From positions 1-64,000 of the IMG/VR virus record IMGVR_UViG_3300028920_002938: a stretch of 64,000 bases of DNA; one strand, 5' to 3'. Origin of the DNA: a virus. Positions 12,601 through 19,400 of this stretch are shown here, one piece after another. Under the pieces are notes generated by a model. The model was not told the DNA's origin and made no database searches. It was given only the letters and a program-made list of their open reading frames with translations. How positions within the stretch are numbered: position 1 is the stretch's first letter; every line of letters begins with the position of its first letter. The position numbers were made by a program, and so were the translations under genes.

Positions 12601-13176
12601 TTCTCTATATAACGCTGAATAACCACTCGTTTCTTCTGCCCAACATACTAAATAATAATCAGTATTATTTGTGATTGTGGGTCCATCTCCAGTAAAATTA
12701 AATTCTATCCAATGGTTTCCAGTACCTATTGTAGAAAAATCAACTTCTTCAGTTTCAGCTAATAAATCCCCAGCATAAGAAGAAGTATTATCAACATATT
12801 CATACAATGCACATTTAGCACTACCAGTCCATTCATTGTCTAAAATTCTAGCTGTGATTGATACTCCTACACCATCACCACTTGTAGGAGTAGCCCGAGA
12901 ACCTATTTGAAAATCTTCAGCACCCAGAGAAGTTGTTCCTGTACTTTCAAATCCAAAATTAAATTCTGGACCAGCAGGAGGATTAATAGGTGGACCATCT
13001 TCACCATCATATAGAATTAACCCACCAGCAGATAAACTACCAGCTAGAATGAAACCAATAATCTTTTTCCAATTTTTCTTTATCCATTTCTTTATACTAT
13101 CAATTCTTGGAATAACTATAATTGCAGTTAGTCCAACTAATAGTAGGAGGATAAGTATTGGTATTATTAAACTCAT
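3655..13176 (-). CDS. Giant 3173-residue multidomain surface protein
   Basis: Domain order by approximate residue: two N-terminal membrane helices (3-22 and 40-56) around a Lys-rich loop (WIKKNWKK); a beta domain (70-220); DUF2341 (232-332, YRRDITI); a LamG-like lectin domain (340-575); two Ig-like repeats (585-790, GESPTN); FG-GAP propeller 1 (792-1235); Ig-like repeats; FG-GAP propeller 2 (1425-1850), nearly a copy of the first; Ig-like repeats; two NosD-type right-handed beta-helices (2049-2490 and 2498-2975, both opening with YYVN); and a C-terminal module (2978-3173, TTIRTNGLEYFVWLG) shared with the 27801-33665 protein. Family knowledge says these are adhesive, sugar-binding domains. The helices suggest anchoring in the host membrane or virion. 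The middle is CpG-normal while the C-terminus and neighbours are CpG-poor, which suggests acquired modules. Confidence 0.8.
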   Translation of the reverse strand: MSLIIPILILLLLVGLTAIIVIPRIDSIKKWIKKNWKKIIGFILAGSLSAGGLILYDGEDGPPINPPAGPEFNFGFESTGTTSLGAEDFQIGSRATPTSGDGVGVSITARILDNEWTGSAKCALYEYVDNTSSYAGDLLAETEEVDFSTIGTGNHWIEFNFTGDGPTITNNTDYYLVCWAEETSGYSALYREQYTGWSFYKYDYYGDWDDPLTGESSSGYRYCMYCTYEVSDAGWYSSDFDYRRDITIDSSQIDSELTNFPLLVYMDNDSGLQSHAQSDGGDIIFVDTYNVTKFNHEIEYYDSTNGTLWAWVNVTSISDDTDTHFNMYYGNDSIGNQWDIENTWNSNFRMVQHLEEEYSADADHYTDSTSNNNDASATTNYAGDPYRSEGKVGYACNFSNVDDALVLDAINEDQPITIYCWVRSDAYWEIGDPDINDGFLTNRGIISRYYANDGIRCGTANNGSLLTRLKLDDVVYDNFCHTTGATAHFWYFCAMVANRGEIITIGNDTTYLVDDTSAASNDNLNFSAYPWGIGCSTTWTKDTTSDYDFNGTVDEVVIMNGTLDPAWINATFSNQNQEEGFLTIGMEEPMINSAPNAISGESPTNSSTDIAVNSLVAGIVSDPDGDYLTVTWYSNSEGSWALFGTNTSVVNNTNISQLNSNFSDFSETYYWSMNVTDGEYWNNETFHFTTETPSQTIISQSGESPVNETTDVGLIPYLYVIVSNNNDVSMDVEWWSNSSGSWAQFDSASSVSNNTNITTFNSNFSSKDTTYYWSVNATDGIGNWTNTTYHFTSQTDDWQLKWRNINYDPNIGTPSSYTNPVADDINGDGIYEIFHGHRTYDGSWKSGIVCFNGSTGELNWQKNITTLTGYHIPMAIGDINNDGVKELVHASGTTTTARHGMNGTILWEVAQDSGWGTPAIADTDDNGWPYVYVSSNTGFEGSAATRKLNGTTGALVAISTNTSYTCYGGVSIADLDRDGEFEIVMSDSGDSICYNEDLENLWTTASFSSESHCAVLINCTGDADLEVIMLNQNGADVGPDGMYIYYANGTLWKGDSSIWAADTCHCQPAAYDIDKDGSIEVVIGKLDPPSYPDTVYVFDVDDWDNDTILEKGSEPPDFVNVIGDSDLEILSGGSWVDAYMDIYDSSYDNVDEIGSNPEINWCYGPYFIVQDVDDDGLNELCIFGGGKSATNYHNFSCYDLLTEVNSPQVRTDTTYYSERRQAAGIYIPKIGGKCVLSSESPSDGASDVSTATSTLSVSVDEPDDDPIYWSIETSPDIGSDSGEGDAEGTISCSVSDLAIDTEYTWYVNVSDNVNWKNFVYTFNTSVPEITLSNEAPTNDSSDIGPIPRLYVNIEHSTGDAMDITWWSNSTGSWVQFDSESSVANNTNISGFNSNFSDKDTKYWWSANVTDGAGTWKNETYHFTMTDKWGKLKWRTSGIMTGVRNYAPTAEPIAVDIDDDGIYEIFHAGTDDPDFDNATIFCLNGSTGEIIWQKFMSASYLVDWHIPLACDDLDNDGDYELVHAAGYRSVARNAEDGSIFWDVATDSGWGYVAIADTDDNNYPYVWVSDNTAFGGSAATSKLNGTTGALVATSTNTSYTCYGGVSIADLDRDGEFEIVMSDSGDSICYNEDLENLWTTASFGSESHCAALINLTGDEDLEVLIASNSNTNGGIYSFWANGSQIAGKCDSTLGLSVHHTLAVYDVDEDGHVEIADGYYGATEDGEIWDWTDWQSEGTLERMSEPPDFVNIINDSSLDILSGSVWEDGAYDIYDANYTNVGEITEGYGVYFVVQDVDNDGLNEVCGMSSTVGNFSCYDTFAYAPIDYPVRTDTCHYSERRLATGVYIPKIGGKCSLSSESPSDDTEDVSISTTTLSVDIDEPDNDLVYWYIETSPDIGSDEGWGETEGTKTCTVSGLSYDTEYTWWINCSDDVNWLNTEYNFTTEESPINNAPTIQGESPTNASANIATTPTLNVTVNDEDDDTMSAKWYSNSSGTWVQFGTENSSLSDGGVIYQTNSNFSDYGTTYYWSVNLTDEEDWCNETYHFETQDDSYAGPNYYVNATSGLDTNNGSLISPWLTITHGMDLIDAGDTLYIMKGNYQEYVSAWGVTANSGTSDNWITYTNYENDDVTIDGSGDNDATDGLIWLINESYIRITGLTFANSSCNGFRADGSLGPGTHNITVDNCTFYNCSDSGIYFYPGNPAYGYIEDIIVENNTLYNCQNSWNPAHNPAPNEVITISNVTRFWVRDNYLYHNYKLNIDAKNTARDGFIYNNRVNVTIVGGNLGNGGIYVDAFDDDASNISIYNNIVWGNTTGYTMGTEQGGTLDNISFYNNIYNGSGDSDAFHVNNHTSEPGSHLKTNCGFWNNVMYNISVGIFITDVNSSFVNLTIRNNIMDNNSAGASYGIYIPDKSDKLLLQYHNVDHNLFNVSDSRYWGTDEINASPAFVDPDGGDFNITVNSPAINNGSNVDAPLLDFWGNSRIGITDIGIHEYDISCGPYSGPDYYVNTTSGDDNNYNGSLIYPFKTIWKAVNESTNGDTIHIMAGTYTPWSGHIDITSKDASSDWLTIQNYLNDVVIVDGTNCPTQYSNGINAVFQIHESNYIRITGLTINHSASGGISLGVLAGEDPVNNIRVDNCTISNSSGHAIKSKNGNNNITFEWNYLYDNFNNWTGAVKSTQETVSFENVTDFSINNNTLINNRAENIDMKGGCNGGYCCYNTINNTGTGILQKQVGGDYYGGPAIMLDARGVSHNISIFNNIIYGNASGISLNTETTGHYEYIYIYNNIINLTKPDDVTSLTYPEPLGISNTGFSGDLFHHIYIYNNVVHLGSNNNYNLIQIGHYSQDQINGTTIDEFYIYNNIFLTKYDGSSNFIGGHFLLPTDLNIGNNCYYRASGTYKNRWDETTYTNLTDWNFGEEAVYGNPQFVNSDNGNFNITATSPCINNGTDVNAPSTDFWGNSRVGTTDIGIHEYQPPSPPETYNTTIRTNGLEYFVWLGDNTTAVDCADIIDNSSGITFNSGEYISIWNKSGNYNNDWYVNGWWYEYHPYNDSGDNFDIHTYDIVKIYLTESGGDTQIDMVGNADMSYSNSRSVSLTTSTAGKNYVGWTDNAATTLKDIADTHISTTLDSGEAIYYWNETNYVWNIYIVGFYEPSIDVYEDDVIMVAVSDAETLNIGGK

Positions 13177-13190
13177 ATTTAACCTTTCTT

Positions 13191-13209
13191 ATATAAACAT
13201 TTAAACATT
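13191..13209 (-). promoter_or_regulatory. Recurrent late motif / TATA box (copy b)
   Basis: On the minus strand AATGTTTAAATGTTTATAT, directly upstream of the giant surface-protein gene and overlapping the stop of the preceding one. It contains a good archaeal TTTATAT box and an AAAGG ribosome site follows. Confidence 0.5.
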
Positions 13210-13564
13210 ATTCTATCTCCTTTGATATAAAGGGAATGTAAACTTTTTTACCCTTAATTCGAATTGGTAAAGCTCCAAATACTTCTGTATTGTTTCTTAT
13301 CCAATCCCATGATACCCCAGAAGGTCTAACAAACCTGTCTGGTAATTCACTAAAGTCTATATTATTACTATCTAATTTGATGTTTCCGCCTACAATATTT
13401 ACACTACCAGATTTATCCACTTCTATGAGAGAGTTCTTACCTTTTATTATAAATGTACCCTCTCCTGTACTAGCTATGTATGTTCCGTAGTCATCGAGAT
13501 ATATTCTCTTTGCTAATATATATTCTTGTCTATTCTTTTTTGCCATCTTTTCTCTATATCCCAT
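13208..13564 (-). CDS. Small baseplate/tail protein of unknown function
   Basis: A 118-residue protein. The ATG at 13564 overlaps the stop of the tail-hub gene (TAATG) and has CAGGAG upstream; a second Met at residue 7 is possible. The N-terminus is basic (REKMAKKNRQ) and the middle has short beta repeats (GTFIIKGKNSLIEVD, GSVNIVGGNIKLDSNNIDF) like those in small baseplate spikes and fibre adaptors. The position between hub and giant surface protein suggests a connector between them. No family is recognised. Confidence 0.55.
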   Translation of the reverse strand: MGYREKMAKKNRQEYILAKRIYLDDYGTYIASTGEGTFIIKGKNSLIEVDKSGSVNIVGGNIKLDSNNIDFSELPDRFVRPSGVSWDWIRNNTEVFGALPIRIKGKKVYIPFISKEIE

Positions 13565-13566
13565 TA

Positions 13567-16455
13567 TTATTCTGTCTCCTGTGCATGTTCTAATTCACTA
13601 ACCTTCCTAACTATATCAAATGGTTGCTTACCATAATTAATAGTAGTAGTAAATCCAGACTTTTGGTCTATCTTTTGTGTATAAGACACAACATTCCATA
13701 ATTCATTAATATTAAAGTTTGCTAAATTAGATGAAAACCTATAGTTTGTTCCTATATTTATAGTTCCATCTATTGTAATAGTACCTTTCTTTGGTATAGC
13801 AGTCATACCAGATACTTCTTTTTCTGCTCTTTCCCTTGCCTGTTCTAGACTTGTATAGCTTGAGTCATATACTTTCTTAAAGTGTCTACCAAATGAATCT
13901 ATACTAGCTTGATTTGAGGCTCTATATGATATTTCTCCCTGTTTCCAACCCAATTTAAATGACATATTTCCAGCAGGTACTTTATTTGGTGCTTCTGAAT
14001 TTGAACTCCAATTAACTCCACCATCCCAAGAGTACGCAACATTAGCAGCATACTCAGAATTCGGATCATAGTAATAGTTCCAGTATTTACTACTACCTGA
14101 TGGATATTCAAATATCATCCAATATTTCTCATTATTTGTTAATGCTAATTTTGGACTAGTATAAGATTGCCAAGATGACCATGATGGAGGATATATAACA
14201 TCACCAGCGTTCCAAGATATATCATCTGACCATTCTACCTTTGAACCAGAACGTGGTGATCCCCCTCCTTGATTATAATATGCAGTTAATTTAGCTCCAC
14301 CAATCATAGGTCCCTTAACTATAGTTTTTGTACCAGATATATCCCATCCATTACCACTTCTAGTAAAGAAGTACTTAAGTAATACCTCATTTCCTGCTAC
14401 ATCCATTAGTACCGTACTTCCAGGAGTTAGCTTTTTCCAATTAGCTCCTTTATCTAAGCTACCCGAATATGTAATATATTCAGTACTTCCTATTGCTCCA
14501 TTATCTTCAGTTGTTTCTAGTTTAAGAGTAGTGAAGTCTTCATTTCCTAAAGATACAAGTTCTGATACAGCAGAACCACTCTTTTTATAGAGTGGAAAGT
14601 ATCTAAGTCTCAAATCTCTAAACCATACCCACCAACAATTACAAGCACCTCCATTTAGTTGCATCGTCATTCTGGCTTTCTTCACCCGAGTATAGTACTT
14701 ACCACCACCAAAGTCTCTTGTTTTTGATATATATTGGGTTCTGTCATCGGCATCAGTATATGAAGCATCGCATACATGAGTCCATCCATACCCTTGTCCT
14801 GATAAATATAATTTGAATGTATATGAGTGAGAACCACAAGCACATCCTTGTTTGATAGTAAATCTTGCTCCATCAACAGCCCCACTAGCTATAGAAGAAT
14901 TACAAGAGAATTTTACATACTGATATATAGTACTATACGAACCACCATCATCTTTGTATAATATATAATCACTAGAAGTATTATTAATCATGTTAATTGG
15001 TGATCCACTCCAATCATCACCATCATATTTTGTTCCTGACATCCAAGTAGCTGTACTAGGATACACCCATTCTCTATCATTAGTTATATATTTACTAGGA
15101 GTTAAAGGCTCAAGAAACATCTTTCCACCAGTTATCTCTATAGAATTTAGACTAGTTGATGATATATATGTCTCGTCTGAAAAGTCATCATCAAATATTT
15201 CTTGTTCAAACCCACCAGAATCATCTGCTATGGTTAGCGTAGCTTTATTTATTTTTGGTGTAAATGTTCCATCACTCTTCATATGGTATCTAACTTTCAC
15301 ACCATGTCTTTCTTCTCCAAATGCAACCCAAGTACTACTAGTCATCCCACTCCATTTAACTCCACTAACATTAGTACCAGATATGTGTATTGAGTTTGAT
15401 GATATCATTTCAGTTAAGTCTAATTTCATATATTTGCATGGATAGCCAACATCTTCATTTCCATATTTTCCATAGAACTCACTACTTTCAATCATACCAG
15501 ATGTGGCATAAACACCAGAAACCGCTTTTAGTTGTAGATAACCACCAGTAACTTCCATATTATATGAGTTACCAGTATTTAAGTATGTATAGTTATCAAA
15601 GTTATCTTCAAATACTTCCCTTTGTGAGTTTCTCCATATTTCAAATGACAATGTACTTGGTTGATTATCACCTTTGCTTCTGTTAAGATATAGTTTCACT
15701 GAATGTAATCTTGTATCTGAAGCAGTAAATTGTTGTCCAACCAAAACACCATCTGGAAATGTAGCTGTATTTGGATGTGTGGTAGAGACTTTATCTAAAT
15801 CAGAATAATCAGTACCACCAATAACTAAACAATCGTTAACTAAATCTTCATCTGATTGTTCTACTGGATTCATACTAACTAAATCACTCTCTTTAATAGA
15901 GAACGCATATGTACCACTTTGTTTATAGTATTTTAGCTGACTATCAGTATCAACATAGAAACTATATCCATCTATTTCTGTAAGTCTAACTATTGCATCT
16001 CCAACTTGCATATCAGTTAAATCTATGTCATTAACTAATCTAACACCTTTAGCTGGCTTTACTCCACCACCAGATATTCCTGGACAGTATGTAGAAACTA
16101 GTGAGCTTGCTATGAAAGCTGTAGTACCAGAATATATTGCGTTTGCATCAGTTACATATCTCCACAAATCATATGTCTTTCCTACTAATTGGTATGTATA
16201 TGTTCTAGTACCCTTATCTATACTCTGTTGAACTCTTGAGATATATCCATTAAATTGTAAGACTCCATCTATTAATACCTTTGTTTCTGCTCCTATATTT
16301 TGTGAGGACTTTTCACCATATACTTGAACCTTTCCTGATTGATAATATTGTTGATTTGAGTTAGTTATCTCAACTAAACTCACTTTGTTTCCAGGCTGGT
16401 AGTGTTTTGCACTAGCCTGCCCAGAGTTGAACCAAATATCATATTTGTTAGTCAT
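13567..16455 (-). CDS. Tail hub / tail-tip (gp27/Tal-like) protein with inserted beta domains
   Basis: A 962-residue protein downstream of the tape measure, where tailed viruses encode the baseplate hub. Residues ~1-240 (KYDIWFNSGQ, VQVYGE, VLIDGVLQFNGYISRV, YQLVGKTYDLWRY, ISGGGVKPAKG) look like the first hub domains of gp27/Tal-type proteins, and the last ~90 residues (GTITIDGTINIGTNYRF, NELWNVVSYTQKID, FDIVRKVSELE) close the hub. Between them lie large beta-rich inserts with two VFEDNFDN/IFDDDFSD segments, resembling carbohydrate-binding modules, and a Cys-containing patch (GCACGS, GGACNCWW). It probably forms the tail tip ring and contacts the host. Function is inferred from order and fold-like motifs. 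Confidence 0.65.
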   Translation of the reverse strand: MTNKYDIWFNSGQASAKHYQPGNKVSLVEITNSNQQYYQSGKVQVYGEKSSQNIGAETKVLIDGVLQFNGYISRVQQSIDKGTRTYTYQLVGKTYDLWRYVTDANAIYSGTTAFIASSLVSTYCPGISGGGVKPAKGVRLVNDIDLTDMQVGDAIVRLTEIDGYSFYVDTDSQLKYYKQSGTYAFSIKESDLVSMNPVEQSDEDLVNDCLVIGGTDYSDLDKVSTTHPNTATFPDGVLVGQQFTASDTRLHSVKLYLNRSKGDNQPSTLSFEIWRNSQREVFEDNFDNYTYLNTGNSYNMEVTGGYLQLKAVSGVYATSGMIESSEFYGKYGNEDVGYPCKYMKLDLTEMISSNSIHISGTNVSGVKWSGMTSSTWVAFGEERHGVKVRYHMKSDGTFTPKINKATLTIADDSGGFEQEIFDDDFSDETYISSTSLNSIEITGGKMFLEPLTPSKYITNDREWVYPSTATWMSGTKYDGDDWSGSPINMINNTSSDYILYKDDGGSYSTIYQYVKFSCNSSIASGAVDGARFTIKQGCACGSHSYTFKLYLSGQGYGWTHVCDASYTDADDRTQYISKTRDFGGGKYYTRVKKARMTMQLNGGACNCWWVWFRDLRLRYFPLYKKSGSAVSELVSLGNEDFTTLKLETTEDNGAIGSTEYITYSGSLDKGANWKKLTPGSTVLMDVAGNEVLLKYFFTRSGNGWDISGTKTIVKGPMIGGAKLTAYYNQGGGSPRSGSKVEWSDDISWNAGDVIYPPSWSSWQSYTSPKLALTNNEKYWMIFEYPSGSSKYWNYYYDPNSEYAANVAYSWDGGVNWSSNSEAPNKVPAGNMSFKLGWKQGEISYRASNQASIDSFGRHFKKVYDSSYTSLEQARERAEKEVSGMTAIPKKGTITIDGTINIGTNYRFSSNLANFNINELWNVVSYTQKIDQKSGFTTTINYGKQPFDIVRKVSELEHAQETE

Positions 16456-16457
16456 AT

Positions 16458-19400
16458 TTATCTAGTGTTCCTATACCTATACTTGAATTCTTCTACCATA
16501 TCATCTACGTTTGCTATAGCATTTACAGTAACTGGACCCAATACATTAAACTCTTCTCTACTACTATTATCAATATTACTTATACCACCTTCCTGCCTAG
16601 TCATTTCTGGGAAGTATGTAGGTATGATATGTTGTAGAATATCTCTACCTCTATCTTTGAATGCACCAGCTAGAGGTACAACAGCTTCTGGTCCTCTCTC
16701 TCCTATCATAGCAAATTGTGGTCCTCTAGTAGTAGCTATTCCTTTTTGTAATCCAGCAATTACACCTTTTGCTCTTTTCATTGGTGGTATAGGTATAAAT
16801 ATAGTAGTATGTGTATGTTCAACTTTTATTGGTGTTACATCTTCTACTGCCTTCTTGAATGCATCAACTACTCCAATCATACCTAAGACTAATACATCAG
16901 CAGCATCTCCTACCCTAGTATGGAATGCATCTGCTGAACTTTTTATTCCAGAAAGTGAATCCTCTATATTAGTCTTAAATCCAGTTCCTGCTTCCTCTAT
17001 CTTAGGTATTATAGTCTCAATCATAGATGTATTGAATAGAGTAATTGCATCTGCTAATTCAGTAGCTTGTAGATAAATCTCCATATTTATCTTCTTGCCA
17101 CCCTGTCTTACTGTAACTAATGCATTGAATATACCACCATTAGCACTTGAACTAGCTCCTGCTCCACCACCTTCTCCTTGCTCTACTGTTTCAGTAGTTC
17201 CTCTTCTAAATGGTAATCCAGTGTCAGTTGCAGGTGTTTGAGTTACATTCTTTATTGGTAATCCGTCTGTTGGTATTATTATATTAATTCCTGTAGACAA
17301 TATAGAATTTATACTTTCTAACAAATTATTTATAGATGATATGTCTTCTAGTAGAGTTTTAATACTTGCTATTTTAGTTAGTGCATTATTAACTGAAGCT
17401 ACTCCACCAGTTTGCATTGGAGTCAAATCTGGGAAGTATTTTGGTATAATCTTCTCTAGTATTTGTTTTCCGTATTTTCTATTTGCTCCTTCTAATGGAA
17501 CTACTGCTTCTGCACCATTTTCTCCTATCAATGCTTGTATTGGTTGTGTTGTTTCAGTAATACCAGTCTTTAGTTTTGGAATTATTCCACTTTCTCCGTG
17601 TAATTCTTCCCATTTTTTCCTTGCATCCTCAATAGCATTTTTAGCTCTCTTACTAGGATTTAAGAAATCCCACATATTGCCTAGTGTGTCAAAGAATCCA
17701 CCGTCGCCACCGTCATCATCCTTATCTTTTGTTCTTCTCTCTACTTCTTCAACAAGATGTATTATAAACTCTTCTTGTCCTAACTTTATTAATTCATCTC
17801 TTATATTTCCTATTCTGTCTATTGTAGTTTGTAGTTTTTTATTAACAGTGTCAGCATCAGATGATATTGATGACAATCCTGACTGTCCATACTTAGCTAC
17901 TTGTTTAAAGTCACCACCTACTATTCTTAATATTTCGTCTTCATCTTCACCACGTTCTACCAATTCTTTCATTGTAATAGCTGCTATAGCAGTAGCACTT
18001 GAATATGCTTCTGTTTCAGGAACCCATTGTGATACATATTTTAAATATGCATCAAGAACTGTAGCTGAATCAGCAGACTTATCTGTAAAGTATCCAGTTT
18101 GTTTATTAATATTATATAATGCTTCTTCAAATGCCTCTGAACCTCTAGTAATTGTATCAAAGTCTATGAAGTCTCCACCCCTTAATTGTAAATCATCTAT
18201 ATCCTTTTGACTTAAACCTTGTTCCTTTAGCCAATCCTTTGTTATAAGTCCTTCTGGTATATCACTTGGTAACATACTAAATTCATTTATCAGTATATCA
18301 CGTATAGTATCTAAGCCTACTCCAAATTTTCCTCTTAGAAATTCTATTTGGTCTCCAGTAAATCCTTGTGAAGCTAGCCACTCATCATCTATAATATTTG
18401 GTATTTCACCTTCTATTTCTATATTATCTGGCATAACCCATTTCGGATATCCTAATTGATTCCAAGCATCATCAAATCCACTTAATTCTTTTTTGAATGA
18501 ATCAAATTTACTCTCATAGCCAGCTAAATCAAATTCTGGAAACTGCACTTTTGGAAATCCACTCAATGCTACCCACATCTCTGAAGCTGTCTGTGCTACA
18601 CCTTTAAGAGCTAATTTTAGGAGTTCATGTTCTTCTCTAGTATCTTCTACAGACACATCAAGATCATGTAATGTTTCCATATAATCGTTATATGCACTAA
18701 TTACCTCGTATGAAGCTAGTTCATTATCTACCAAGTCTTCAGAGAAGTCACCTATAGTATCTCCTGCTTTATCAACAGCTTTCTCTGCTTCATATGTAGC
18801 ATTAGCAAAATTCATTACAACTTCAAATGCACCAACATCTGCTCCTGTAAGCAATAACTCTACATTTCCAACATCTTGATTAGCCAATTTTAAAGCTTCT
18901 GCTTCTGTCTTCCCTTGCCCTAAATAATCAACATATGATTCAATCCAGTCTGTTAGTTCTTCATCTGTCTCTATTTGATCTAATACTTTAGCAAACTTAA
19001 CACCAGTCTTTATAGCTTCTCCTTCAGCCTTTTCTTTATCTACGTAACTATCTATAACTTCTTTTGTGAGCATACCTTCTTTGGCTAATGCTTCAAACAT
19101 CTCATCTATCTTACTAGATTTGTCTTTTTGTAATTTATATCTCTTTAGTTCTATCTCTAATAGTTTCCATTTCTCTTCTTTAAGTCTCTTTGTTCCTTCT
19201 TCTAATATTTTATTCCAATCAGCTTCAGTTCTCTGAAATATTATCTGTTCTCCTTCCAGTTTATTCATTCTTTCTATTTGGTTTATCAAATCAACTCTTA
19301 AATCATAGAATAACTTACCTTGTTCTATTGCTTCTCTATATTCCTTGTTTGTCTTTTCAAGCACTTCATTATATTTAGCTTCATTCTCTGCAGCAGTATC

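Noticed and set aside
4900-12900. Giant gene as a bacterial contaminant or assembly chimera
   Set aside because: The frame is open for 3173 codons, both ends match viral modules and composition, and the second giant gene has the same design, so a natural mosaic is simpler.
16402-17076. Plus-strand 224-codon frame
   Set aside because: Antisense to tape measure and hub ends; no promoter or ribosome site and no recognisable domain.
17341-18210. Long plus-strand frame (289 codons) opposite the tape measure
   Set aside because: It lies wholly within the tape-measure coding sequence, has Ser/Leu-rich low-complexity content typical of an antisense shadow, and no ribosome site.
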